DNA of 64,000 bases from Rheinheimera sp. MM224 (GTDB lineage: Bacteria > Pseudomonadota > Gammaproteobacteria > Enterobacterales > Alteromonadaceae): NCBI RefSeq assembly GCF_947090785.1, contig NZ_OX352320.1:682001-746000 (forward strand). Reading direction: 5' to 3'. A program made the translations under genes and the position numbers. Shown here one piece after another: positions 19,883-27,509 of this stretch. The notes beneath the pieces are model-generated. The model worked only from the letters and a program-made list of their open reading frames with translations, did no database searches and was not told where the DNA came from. Position 1 is the first letter of the stretch. Each line of letters starts with the position of its first letter.

Positions 19883-21361
19883 ATGCGCCAGCAAGCGATT
19901 TTATCTATAGACCAGGGCACCTCATCCAGCCGGGCTTTGTTATTTAACCGCGATGGCAAGGTATTGGCTGTAGCGCAGCAGGAGCTGGATTGTGTCTATC
20001 CAGAGCAAGGTTGGGTAGAGCAAGACGCAGAGCTGATTTGGTTGTCTGTGCTGAAGGTCTGTCGGCAGGTGTTAGCGCAGGCGGTGCAGCTGGGTATTGA
20101 AGTCTTGGGCGTGAGCATCAGCAATCAGCGCGAAACTACTGTGCTTTGGCATAAAGCCAAAGATCAAGTGCTGGCACCAGCTATTGTCTGGCAGGACAGA
20201 CGAACAGCAGACTATTGCCAGCAGCTTAAAGATCAGGGCCATGAAGAGTGGGTGCAGCAAAAAACCGGTTTGCTGCTCGACCCTTATTTTTCCGCCAGCA
20301 AAATTCAGTGGTTACTGCGCAACAATGCCGATGTGCAGCAGGCGCTGGCCGACAATGAATTAGCCTTTGGCACTATCGATAGTTTTTTGCTCTGGCGTTT
20401 AACATCGGGGCAAGTGCACGCTACAGACACCACCAATGCCAGTCGTACTTTATTACTGAATATTCAAAGCTTAAATTGGGATAAAGAACTGCTGCAGTTG
20501 TTTGGCGTGCCGGAGCAGATTCTGCCGCAGGTAAAACAAAGCGCTGATAGCTATGGCTTGTGTGATACCCGCTTATTTGGTTTGGCTTTGCCTGTGCTGG
20601 CGCTGGTGGGCGATCAACAAGCTGCGGCTATAGGTCAGGGTTGTATTAGTGCGGGTTCGTTAAAAAGCACTTATGGCACAGGCTGTTTTGCCTTATTAAA
20701 CACTGGTTGTAGCCCATTATTCTCCAAACACAGATTACTGACCACAGTAGCTTTTACTGTGCACGGCCAAACTTTTTATGCGTTGGAAGGTGCCATTTTT
20801 GTTGCTGGTGCTGCGGTGAAATGGCTGCGGGATCAACTGGGCGTTATTCAACAAGCCAGTGAAACTGAAGCTTTGGCGCAAAGCCTGCCGGATAACGGTG
20901 GTGTCTATTTAGTACCGGCTTTTACCGGTTTAGGCGCACCACATTGGCAACCTGAAGCGCGTGCTGCTTTGGTTGGTATGACGCTTGGTACAGGCAAAGC
21001 GCATTTAGCCCGTGCCGCCCTGGAAGCTGTGGTGTATCAAACTGCTGATTTATTGGCTGCCATGCTGGCTGATGGTGCCAAGGCAGAGCAATTGCAAATA
21101 GATGGCGGTATGGTGGCGAACAACTGGTTATGCCAGCATCTGGCTGATGTGCTGAATGTGCCTGTGCTCAAACCCAGCCAAAACGAAGCTTCAGCTTATG
21201 GCGCTTCGGTGCTGGCAGCAGTGCAACTGGGTTGGTTTGAAAGTCTGGCCGACGTGCAGTTCAGCTCTGATGCGCAACAGTTTTTACCGCAGATGTCAGC
21301 AGATAAACGCCAGCAGTTGCTAAGCGGCTGGCAAAAAGCCTTGGCTTCGGTGCTTGCTTAA
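19883..21361 (+). CDS. glpK: glycerol kinase
   Basis: 492-residue FGGY-family kinase making sn-glycerol-3-phosphate from glycerol and ATP. Shows ILSIDQGTSSSRALLF, GWVEQDAELIW, ISNQRETTVLWHK, the substrate residues around DTTNASRTLL, AGDQQAAAIGQ-like VGDQQAAAIGQG, TYGTGCF and LEGAIFVAGAAVKWLRD. Full family length. No glpF, glpD or glpR is adjacent, so it stands alone. Ends just ahead of an ERIC-like repeat. Confidence 0.95.
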   Translation: MRQQAILSIDQGTSSSRALLFNRDGKVLAVAQQELDCVYPEQGWVEQDAELIWLSVLKVCRQVLAQAVQLGIEVLGVSISNQRETTVLWHKAKDQVLAPAIVWQDRRTADYCQQLKDQGHEEWVQQKTGLLLDPYFSASKIQWLLRNNADVQQALADNELAFGTIDSFLLWRLTSGQVHATDTTNASRTLLLNIQSLNWDKELLQLFGVPEQILPQVKQSADSYGLCDTRLFGLALPVLALVGDQQAAAIGQGCISAGSLKSTYGTGCFALLNTGCSPLFSKHRLLTTVAFTVHGQTFYALEGAIFVAGAAVKWLRDQLGVIQQASETEALAQSLPDNGGVYLVPAFTGLGAPHWQPEARAALVGMTLGTGKAHLARAALEAVVYQTADLLAAMLADGAKAEQLQIDGGMVANNWLCQHLADVLNVPVLKPSQNEASAYGASVLAAVQLGWFESLADVQFSSDAQQFLPQMSADKRQQLLSGWQKALASVLA

Positions 21362-21376
21362 AACACACAGATAACG

Positions 21377-21515
21377 AACCCTAATTAATTGATGTTGCAG
21401 CGAGGCGACAAGTGAGCGAGACCCCAGGAGCATAGTAGTCCTATGTGACTGGGGCGAACTTATTTTTAATAAAATCAGGCAGTCAACAAAGCTGCAGCTT
21501 CAAGTAAGACGGGAT
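21377..21515 (+). repeat. ERIC-like repeat C with internal AT-rich insertion
   Basis: Left arm CCCTAATTAATTG..TTGCAG, central CCCCAGGAGCATAG / CTATGTGACTGGGG and right arm GCAGTCAAC..CTTCAAGT..GACGGG. About 13 bases longer than copies B and E because of an AT-rich segment (near ATTTTTAATAAAAT, 21461-21475) after the central hairpin. Its right arm runs into the 3' end of the symporter gene. Confidence 0.82.
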
Positions 21516-22369
21516 TCGTCTTTGCGTAACACCCAAACCGTAAACACACTGGCCGTCACAAACATCAGCAAGCTATAGACGCTGGGGGCTATCGACATGG
21601 CGGTGTTTTGTAAAATACCAGTGGTGATCATTAAAGCGAGCGTGCCATTCTGCAGGCCGACCTCAAGACAAATGGTTCTGGCTTGTTTTTCCTGCTGCAG
21701 TAAAAACCGGCCTAACCAATAACCCGCAACCATGGTCAGCAGATTTAAAGCTAAAGCAGCAGGTCCGGTTTTTTCCAAAAACAGCCAAAGATCCGCGCCC
21801 AGATCGGTCGCTATGCTGATGATCAATAACACCAATACAATCACCGAAAAGCGGCTGATAAAGGGTTGAAGACGAGCTGAGCGTTCAGGCCATTTAAAGT
21901 TAAACCACATGCCAAGCAATACAGGCAAAACACTGACAATCATCAAGGTCAGCCAGGTTTTTAACAACGGCAGTTGGAATGAGGTGTTTTCACCGAGGAA
22001 GTGTTCTATCGCCCATACGCTTAGCAGTGGCAACGAAAATGGCGTGATAAATCCAACCATAGCTGTTAAAGCGACTGACAAACCCACATCAGCTTTGGCT
22101 AAGTAACTGTACAAATTGGAGGTAGTACCACCCGGACACAAAGCCAGAATAAACAAACCTACAGCCAGTTCACCTTGCAGATCAAAAAGATAAATCACCA
22201 GTAAAGCCGTAACAGGTAAGAGTAATAACTGCGCTAAAGCTCCGACAAAAAATGCTTTGGGCTGACGGGCAACCTCCTTAAAGTTGGCAGGCCGCAGCGT
22301 CATACCAACGCCAGTCATAATCAGAATCAGTGCTATGGGTAAACCAATCTGGGTCAGAGTTTCAAACAT
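21500..22369 (-). CDS. bile acid:sodium symporter (BASS) family transporter
   Basis: 289 residues with about nine to ten hydrophobic spans. Diagnostic motifs are MTGVGMTLRPANF near the N-terminus, ALCPGGTTSNLYSYLAKADVGLSVALTA (crossing-loop region with the sodium-site pattern) and EVGLQNGTLALMITT. The family moves organic anions with sodium; bacterial substrates vary, so none is claimed. ATG 22369 is used; an upstream in-frame TTG would add five residues. The last six codons (DESRLT) are encoded within or at the edge of an ERIC-like repeat. Confidence 0.85.
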   Translation of the reverse strand: MFETLTQIGLPIALILIMTGVGMTLRPANFKEVARQPKAFFVGALAQLLLLPVTALLVIYLFDLQGELAVGLFILALCPGGTTSNLYSYLAKADVGLSVALTAMVGFITPFSLPLLSVWAIEHFLGENTSFQLPLLKTWLTLMIVSVLPVLLGMWFNFKWPERSARLQPFISRFSVIVLVLLIISIATDLGADLWLFLEKTGPAALALNLLTMVAGYWLGRFLLQQEKQARTICLEVGLQNGTLALMITTGILQNTAMSIAPSVYSLLMFVTASVFTVWVLRKDESRLT

Positions 22370-22688
22370 TTTATTATTCTTCAAAGAGATAGTGAGTTTA
22401 CCCTAACTTGAATTTCCTGACTGAGCAAGAGTTGCTCAATTCCCAAGCCTGCAACACTGCTGTTTCACTGCGATCCTTTAGGTAAACAACTAAATGTTAT
22501 TATTTTTCAAATATGTGGGATCTCGTAAATGGTGAAATCGGCTGGACTCTTAATCTAAGCTACTCCGTGAATTATGAGAATTTGTTATTCACGGAGCATT
22601 CTCAGAATCTATGAAATAAACAGCGAACTTTCTCAGAAACCGTTGGATAGCAAGTTCAGGAGTTAGAGTCACAAAATGTTGTTGTGGA
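22370..22688. other. intergenic region with 10-bp inverted repeat
   Basis: No gene seen. Contains a perfect inverted repeat CTCCGTGAAT / ATTCACGGAG (22563-22572 and 22587-22596) separated by 14 bases, without a T-run. The upstream part should hold the symporter promoter; DNA becomes AT-rich towards the island. Confidence 0.5.
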
Positions 22689-23495
22689 TTAGCTTGGGGA
22701 AGTTATCTTCAGCAAAATTGCTGAGAAGCCGTTTTCTTGAACAAAAGTTTGTCCATGAAGTGAATATGTCGATTGGGGGCCCATATTAACGTTTAGCCAA
22801 TCATGTACTGCCAATTCAACAAAATCTGAAGTAGAGTTTTGCTTTAAAGCACATACTTGGTAGCTTTCGGGCAAATCATCGTTTTTATTTACCTTCAGCT
22901 TATGTTTGAAGTGTCTGAAGTTTCGCCAATTGTACCGAACTTTGCGGTCCTTGATAAAAACTATTGCGACGGCTTCATTACTCAGCGGAATAACTGCATT
23001 AGCCGTTGCCTCAAAACTCATTTGGAATAGATCTGCAAGTTGATTGAGCAAAGTTATATCGAGCACTTTATCTTTAAGTTCGGGGAGTAACAGATGTTCT
23101 GGCAAGAGTAGTCTTTTCGCAAACTCATTAGCTTCAGATTCCTCATTGCCATCATACCTGCTGAGGTCAACTGATGAACACTCTCGTTGCTCACCGGCAT
23201 GACTAGGTATAAGAAAATGACCCAGTTCATGTCCGATACTAAATCTTTGTCGTCCTATCGGACGTTTATCGTTAAAAAATATTACTCCACAAGACTTCTC
23301 TTTATCAGCTAGGAGTATTCCTTCAATATTTTCGCAAACATCCGGCAAGGGCTGGATTTTTAAAATACCAGTACTTCGAGCAATTTCCTCTACAGGAACA
23401 GGAGCTACTATATGAGGACATTGCTTGAAAATACTTTTGGTAAGCTCTTCAGGTGTAAAGCAGTCAGTCAGTTCCATTAAATCAAGTGCGAGCAT
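22689..23495 (-). CDS. ImmA/IrrE-family metallopeptidase
   Basis: 268 residues with the zinc-protease helix IGHELGHFLIP (H-E-x-x-H at residues 89-93) and a third-ligand glutamate in NEESEANEFAKRLLLP about 25-30 residues on, the ImmA/IrrE arrangement. In ICEBs1, ImmA cleaves the repressor ImmR to derepress the element. Here the gene starts one base after the stop of an XRE regulator, its likely substrate or partner. The C-terminal 130 residues are unrecognised. No integrase is nearby, so a stress or defence switch rather than an active mobile element is suggested. Confidence 0.88.
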   Translation of the reverse strand: MLALDLMELTDCFTPEELTKSIFKQCPHIVAPVPVEEIARSTGILKIQPLPDVCENIEGILLADKEKSCGVIFFNDKRPIGRQRFSIGHELGHFLIPSHAGEQRECSSVDLSRYDGNEESEANEFAKRLLLPEHLLLPELKDKVLDITLLNQLADLFQMSFEATANAVIPLSNEAVAIVFIKDRKVRYNWRNFRHFKHKLKVNKNDDLPESYQVCALKQNSTSDFVELAVHDWLNVNMGPQSTYSLHGQTFVQENGFSAILLKITSPS

Positions 23496-23496
23496 A

Positions 23497-23835
23497 CTAT
23501 CCTTGTTTATGACTTTTTATCAGTGATAACGCCATTTCTATGGCCTGTTCTATCACTTTTAAATCCTCTTCTGAAGCATTTTCTTGATCAATTTTTCTAA
23601 ACATAGCATTTAATTTTTGGGAACGGGAATTTCCTGCCTCATTTCCTGCCAAGTGATCTAATGTGACACCATAATAATCGGCAAAGCTTTTAAGCAACTC
23701 AAACGATGGGTTTTGCGTTTTTCCCTTCTCCAACTCCCAAACGTGGGGCTTAGATATTCCAACGGCATCCGCTACCGTTTGCAGGGAAGCCTTTTTATCC
23801 GCTCTTAGTAATCTCAATCTTTCAGCTAGCGACAT
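23497..23835 (-). CDS. XRE-family transcriptional regulator
   Basis: 112 residues. The N-terminal helix-turn-helix spans about residues 5-60: LAERLRLLRADKKASLQTVADAVGISKPHVWELEKG. The C-terminal part is helical and acidic (DQENASEEDLKVIEQAIEMA). Cotranscribed with the ImmA-type protease one base downstream. Likely represses its own promoter and the divergent 57-codon gene through the palindromes in the shared intergenic region. Confidence 0.9.
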   Translation of the reverse strand: MSLAERLRLLRADKKASLQTVADAVGISKPHVWELEKGKTQNPSFELLKSFADYYGVTLDHLAGNEAGNSRSQKLNAMFRKIDQENASEEDLKVIEQAIEMALSLIKSHKQG

Positions 23836-23860
23836 GATGTTCTCTCCCTATAAAAATGCG

Positions 23861-23890
23861 CCGTATGATATATCTAACATAACCATACGG
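23861..23890. promoter_or_regulatory. inverted repeat, candidate XRE operator 1
   Basis: CCGTATG-N16-CATACGG, a perfect seven-base dyad 25 bases upstream of the XRE start. It lies between divergent genes, as expected for autoregulation. Confidence 0.5.
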
Positions 23891-23897
23891 AAAGATC

Positions 23898-23926
23898 TTG
23901 ACAAGGTATATTTTACACAATAGGCT
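23898..23926 (+). promoter_or_regulatory. candidate promoter of the 57-codon gene
   Basis: TTGACA (perfect -35), 17 bases, TAGGCT (partial -10), about 42 bases ahead of the start codon and flanked by the two dyads. Confidence 0.5.
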
Positions 23927-23930
23927 TACA

Positions 23931-23951
23931 TCGTTAGGATTAATCTAACGA
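23931..23951. promoter_or_regulatory. inverted repeat, candidate XRE operator 2
   Basis: TCGTTAG-GATTAAT-CTAACGA, a perfect seven-base dyad just downstream of the candidate -10. A bound repressor there would block the 57-codon gene. Confidence 0.55.
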
Positions 23952-23968
23952 AATGTGAGGATATATGT

Positions 23969-24142
23969 ATGGCAACTAATGGTAAATCAGGCGATAACCG
24001 CCGTCACGGAGCTGTAACTGGACGATCTCAAACCCAAACACCTAGCGGACACTGGGTTAAGCGAGATACAGAAACTGGTCAGTTTATGGATGTTAAGACA
24101 TCGGATAAATCGCCATTTAAGGGCGTCCGAAAAGAAAAATAG
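23969..24142 (+). CDS. 57-aa basic protein, divergent from XRE/ImmA pair
   Basis: Small, soluble, basic and glycine-rich: MATNGKSGDNRRHGAVTGRS, then SGHWVKRDTETGQFMDVKT and ending PFKGVRKEK. I recall similar short proteins with RRxGAV..RSQ and WxKRDxxTGxFMDxK..FKGVRKE beside regulators in accessory regions, but know no assigned function. GAGG lies eight bases before ATG 23969; an ATG four bases upstream is out of frame and stops after four codons. Followed by its own terminator, so it is a monocistronic unit facing away from the XRE gene. Confidence 0.75.
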   Translation: MATNGKSGDNRRHGAVTGRSQTQTPSGHWVKRDTETGQFMDVKTSDKSPFKGVRKEK

Positions 24143-24170
24143 GCATTGGCGTTAGCCAATACCTATTTTT
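24142..24170 (+). terminator. terminator of the 57-codon gene
   Basis: Stem GGCATTGGC / GCCAATACC with loop GTTA and one mismatch, then TATTTTTG. Confidence 0.8.
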
Positions 24171-24320
24171 GTGATGTGTATAGAGTAAGCCGAGAATGCA
24201 AACTCTATGGGAACACTACCGGAGGTCTCATCCCAATCAGGATATTCCGAAAGCGCCTAGACAGCCTTGAGAATATATTGAGTTGCATCACATAACAAGA
24301 GTTACCTCCCCATTTATTTG
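24170..24320 (+). other. possible structured leader or small RNA
   Basis: TGTGATG (24170-24176) can pair with CATCACA (24286-24292), enclosing a hairpin ATAGAGT / ACTCTAT (24180-24208). Just after, CCTCC can pair with the GGAGG that serves the following 32-codon ORF. No tRNA-like or known riboswitch pattern recognised. Confidence 0.3.
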
Positions 24321-24330
24321 GAGGAAAGCC

Positions 24331-24429
24331 ATGAATAAAGTAAAGGTTGTTCATGTAACCACTTACCCTCGTTTCCGTTTCGGTCGATGGGAAAGTGTAT
24401 GCTCGCACTGGCGCTCAATGCCCCATTAG
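24331..24429 (+). CDS. 32-aa basic protein candidate
   Basis: Short ORF with an unusually good ribosome site (TTGGAGGAAAGCC ATG) that is itself predicted to be paired in a hairpin. The peptide opens MNKVKVVHVTTYPRFRFG and ends WESVCSHWRSMPH. The SHWRS ending recalls very small basic proteins seen in mobile or accessory DNA, but I cannot name a family. Coding status rests on the ribosome site and composition. Confidence 0.4.
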   Translation: MNKVKVVHVTTYPRFRFGRWESVCSHWRSMPH

Positions 24430-24620
24430 TGCAATTGGGTATCAAAAGTGTTGAGGCAGTCTTGGCACTTTTGTTTCAAATCAGTTTGCTACCTAGATGT
24501 TGGATATCAGTGGCTCTGCCAAAGAATAATTTTGATAGATTGACTCTAGATAGATTGCGTTAGCAGCTTTATACCCGAAGTAGATTAATAATTTGGGTCA
24601 GAAGTAAGGACCTTTAGAAA

Positions 24621-25433
24621 ATGAGAAATATTCATACAACGATTAACGAGTATTACGATACATTTGAATCTTATGCTGGAGTTGTATCATTGAGGGCTAA
24701 ATGGTTTTGGTGCTTTATCTTCGCGTTAATTTTGTCTTTCTTTTCAATGGTATCAATGCTTGGATTAATTCAAGTCGATTGGTACATCGCAAATCGTAAA
24801 TTTCTCTTTATAGTTTTTATTCTAAGCTTTTTCGTCACTCTTTTTTGCCTGGCTAAACTAAGTCTGAATAAAGACGCGGCGGCCGTCAAACGAAGCCAAG
24901 AGTATTTGGGAACAAGTGAAGGTAGGCTATGGAAATTAAAATCTATGTGGCTTAAAAAGTGTTTACCTTATAAACAGTCAGAATACCTAGACATTGCGGA
25001 TATGATTGATAAAACACTCATATACAGAGAGCGGTATAGGGATTTAACTGATTTGCGCATTAAAGATTTTGGTGACTGTGTATTTGCTGACGAGTCTAAG
25101 CCCAGAATTTTAGCAATGTTCTTAATGCTATGCGCAACTGTAGCAACACTTTCAATAAAGGAAGGCGCTACACTCACAGGAATATTGGAGTTTTACGGAC
25201 AGGCGTCTTTAACTGAAATTTTGATCATATTTATCGTAGCTCCAACAGTCATCTTTGTGGCCTACCTGGAGGCCAAGTTTGTAGTCGTAGGTATAGCAAG
25301 ACTAATGGAAAGAATCCTTGAAAGACTTAATGGTAAAAATGCTTTTAGTCGACGACGCGCGAGAGTTTTTGTTAATGTTCTCGTTCAGCATGTCTCTTTT
25401 GAGAAACCGAGACTTAAGGTGTTTCACCTGTAA
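24621..25433 (+). CDS. unknown membrane protein, about four spans
   Basis: 270 residues, unrecognised. Two hydrophobic spans near residues 28-50 and 60-80, a cytoplasmic-looking charged middle (residues 85-165, rich in Lys/Arg/Asp) and two further spans near 165-185 and 198-225, then a basic tail RRRARVFVNVLVQHVSFEKPRLKVFHL. AT-rich and in an accessory island, so horizontal acquisition is likely. A repeat-like TGCTGTGGACC begins 23 bases after the stop. It precedes the truncated nuclease-type gene on the same strand. No function is proposed. Confidence 0.7.
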   Translation: MRNIHTTINEYYDTFESYAGVVSLRAKWFWCFIFALILSFFSMVSMLGLIQVDWYIANRKFLFIVFILSFFVTLFCLAKLSLNKDAAAVKRSQEYLGTSEGRLWKLKSMWLKKCLPYKQSEYLDIADMIDKTLIYRERYRDLTDLRIKDFGDCVFADESKPRILAMFLMLCATVATLSIKEGATLTGILEFYGQASLTEILIIFIVAPTVIFVAYLEAKFVVVGIARLMERILERLNGKNAFSRRRARVFVNVLVQHVSFEKPRLKVFHL

Positions 25434-25456
25434 GTTTATTTATAATTTTTCAAGAC

Positions 25457-25467
25457 TGCTGTGGACC
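25457..25467. repeat. IS-end-like motif, copy 1
   Basis: TGCTGTGGACC, followed nine bases later by TGGTCAC. Copy 2 at 26362 has the same TGnnGTGGACC-N9-TGG layout in the same orientation. Possibly scar DNA of an insertion sequence. Confidence 0.3.
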
Positions 25468-25592
25468 GGAAATTTTGGTCACTTCATTCTACTCAGTGAA
25501 TTTGCCCAATGTAGCGACCAAAAATACTCAACTTTTCAAACCGGCTGTAAGACCTGAATTATTACATCAAAGTGAAACAGGCAAAGGACATC

Positions 25593-26366
25593 ATGCAGAA
25601 AACCAAATTCACGTCGCCAAAAGAATACATGAAGCATAGACGACCGCATGCATTTTCAGACTCTGTTTTGGTCGAGAGTGGAGAGCTCGATCGAAGTTAT
25701 CTCGAGTATTTACTCTCGACTATGGGAGAGAGAAGCCAAGAACTCAGTTTTGAAGCATTTGCAAAGAAGTTGTGTGAAAAAGTGATTTGTCCAAATCTAC
25801 TCCAGCAAACTGGCCCAGTTGCAGGTGGTGATGGAAAGACTGATACACAGACTTTCCCTGTGGCGGAGCAAATAAGTGAACTTTGGTTTGAGGGGATTAA
25901 TAAAAAAGAAAATGAAGAACGCTGGGCTTTCGCAGTAAGCACCCAAAAAGATTGGAAATCTAAGTGCCGAAAAGATATAGAAAAAATATCTGGAACCAAT
26001 AGAGGATATAAGCGAGCGTTTTATATTTCCAACAGGGCCGCAAAAGCTAACATTAGAGCTAGTTTGGAGGATGAATTAACTAAAAAGCATAACATCCAGG
26101 TTACTATCTTGGATATCAGTTGGATTCTTGATCAAACATTTAAAAATAACCTGAGAGATCTTGCAATCGAAACTCTTGGCCTTTCAGTGTCATATAAAAG
26201 TGAAAAGTCATTAGGTGAACACGACTACTCAAAACAGCTTCAGCTAAAAAATATTATAGAAAAAATAAATCAGGAAATTGTGCCAGGTGACATTCACTGG
26301 GAACAGGTTCCTATGTTTATTGAGTGCGCAAATCTATCGAAGGAACTGGAGGAGCCGATACTGTAG
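25593..26366 (+). pseudogene. truncated PD-(D/E)XK-type defence protein, N-terminal part only
   Basis: 257 residues from ATG 25593 (AAAGGA just upstream). The segment GPVAGGDGKTDTQTFPVAEQ, then RWAFAVSTQKDWKSKCRKDI, GYKRAFYISNR and KHNIQVTILDISWI matches, from memory, the N-terminal nuclease-like domain of very large defence-type proteins with C-terminal ATPase or repeat domains. Asp in GDGKTD and Q-x-K in STQKDW would be the PD-(D/E)XK residues. The frame stops at LEEPIL, in a TGTAGTGGACC motif, and no continuation is seen in the next 790 bases. Most likely the 5' remnant of a longer gene; a complete short protein is the alternative. Confidence 0.6.
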
Positions 26367-26372
26367 TGGACC
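26362..26372. repeat. IS-end-like motif, copy 2, at the truncation point
   Basis: TGTAGTGGACC contains the stop codon of the truncated nuclease-type gene and is followed nine bases later by TGGCCAGAC. Compare copy 1 at 25457. Confidence 0.3.
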
Positions 26373-26971
26373 ATTGATAATGGCCAGACAGTTATAGTCA
26401 GAAACCGATCTATTAAAACGTATATTAAATAATGCATGCATTTTTCGATATTTGGTAATGCATTGAGCTGAATCTTTCGCAATATTTAGGCGCTGTAATC
26501 AACTAAGTGCGCTTTCATCGGAAAGCAGCAATTCGATTGAGGCTATTTCCATCGTCAGCAATAGGCAGGTTCCAGACTTTTCGGAAATTCGCGGGGGAGG
26601 TTTGTAATGAAGTTCCCAACGTAACTGAAAATTATGCTTCGGTTTTCTTAGTGTCCTTCCAAAGATTCTCATGAGATCTGCTCAATGAGCTACTGGATTA
26701 AAGTAGTGAGCTTTGGACGCTCAGAAATATTGACAATATCCCTATTTAGCTCAATTCAGTCTCCTAAAAATCGGGAGTGAGGATTTCAGGCTCTCATAGG
26801 CATTTTCGCTGGGAAACAACGATTTAGTTCGATTTCTCGTCGTCTAACCAATTGAAAAATAATAATGACACGCCAGTGTACAGAATGACACTGTCATTAA
26901 AACCTACAAAAATACTTAATTATTGATTAAAAAATAAGCTTGCGATCTTACTGTGTCGCGCCTAGTATTTG

Positions 26972-26986
26972 CTGTGTGACACACAG
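26972..26986. promoter_or_regulatory. perfect palindrome upstream of padR
   Basis: CTGTGTG-A-CACACAG, seven paired bases about a single centre, about 170 bases before padR with an ERIC-like repeat between. A candidate operator, owner unknown. Confidence 0.35.
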
Positions 26987-27011
26987 TGTGCGTGGCACAG
27001 TATCGATAGTT

Positions 27012-27139
27012 TATACCCAAGTACCTTGAAATTGCGGCGAGGCGACCAGTCTGTGAGTCCCCAGGAACATAGTTCACCTATGTAACTGGGGCGAGATGGC
27101 GCAGTCAACAAAGCAGCGGCTTCAAGTACGATGGATATA
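27012..27139 (+). repeat. ERIC-like intergenic repeat D
   Basis: 128 bases from TATACCCAAGTACC through CCCCAGGAACATAG / CTATGTAACTGGGG and GCAGTCAAC..GGCTTCAAGTACG to GATATA. More diverged than B and E. Ends about 20 bases before the padR start, so it must lie in the padR leader or promoter. Confidence 0.82.
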
Positions 27140-27158
27140 TCGGAATACAGGATTTTTT

Positions 27159-27509
27159 ATGACCACTTCACAGCTGGACAAAATGCGACTGGAACTGCGC
27201 CGTGGTGTGCTGGTACTGGCTGTCTTGGCTTCGTTGAAGCAGCGACACTATGGCTACTCGCTTAGAAAGCAATTGCAGGACAGAGGCATCGACATAGACG
27301 AAGGCACTTTGTATCCGCTGGTGCGGCGTTTAGCTGAACAAGGTTTGCTGGACAGCGAATGGCAACAGGCCGAAGGCCGCGAGCGGCGTTATTACTTGTT
27401 GTCTGAGCAAGGCAAAGAGCTGCTGCTGCAACTGACCGACGAATGGCTACAACTCAATTCGGCTTTGGATCCTTTGTTAACACAAGATCAAAGCGGGGAG
27501 ACAGAATAA
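27159..27509 (+). CDS. PadR-family transcriptional regulator
   Basis: 116 residues from MTTSQLDKMRLELRRGVLVL; AGGA lies six bases upstream. The longer frame would begin inside the ERIC-like repeat and is rejected. Winged-helix PadR domain: LAVLASLKQRHYGYSLRKQL, then DEGTLYPLVRRLAEQGLL and the wing GRERRYYLLSEQGKEL. Its stop overlaps the start of the next gene by one base (TAATG), the usual PadR/HAAS arrangement. Confidence 0.92.
   Translation: MTTSQLDKMRLELRRGVLVLAVLASLKQRHYGYSLRKQLQDRGIDIDEGTLYPLVRRLAEQGLLDSEWQQAEGRERRYYLLSEQGKELLLQLTDEWLQLNSALDPLLTQDQSGETE

Larger units (their letters stand above)
26367..27158. other. long non-coding stretch, probably degenerate
   Basis: Nearly 800 bases without a supportable ORF; stops occur in all frames. 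It contains an inverted repeat AATGACA / TGTCATT (26864-26898), an exact palindrome (26972-26986) and ERIC-like repeat D. Reads as eroded gene sequence followed by the padR regulatory region. Confidence 0.55.

Noticed and set aside
24170..24300. tRNA or tmRNA-like gene
   Set aside because: Hairpins are present but there is no T-loop GGTTCGA pattern or CCA end.
27096..27158. Longer padR start (MAQSTKQRLQ...)
   Set aside because: These codons come from the right arm of the ERIC-like repeat; ATG 27159 has the ribosome site and the family N-terminus.
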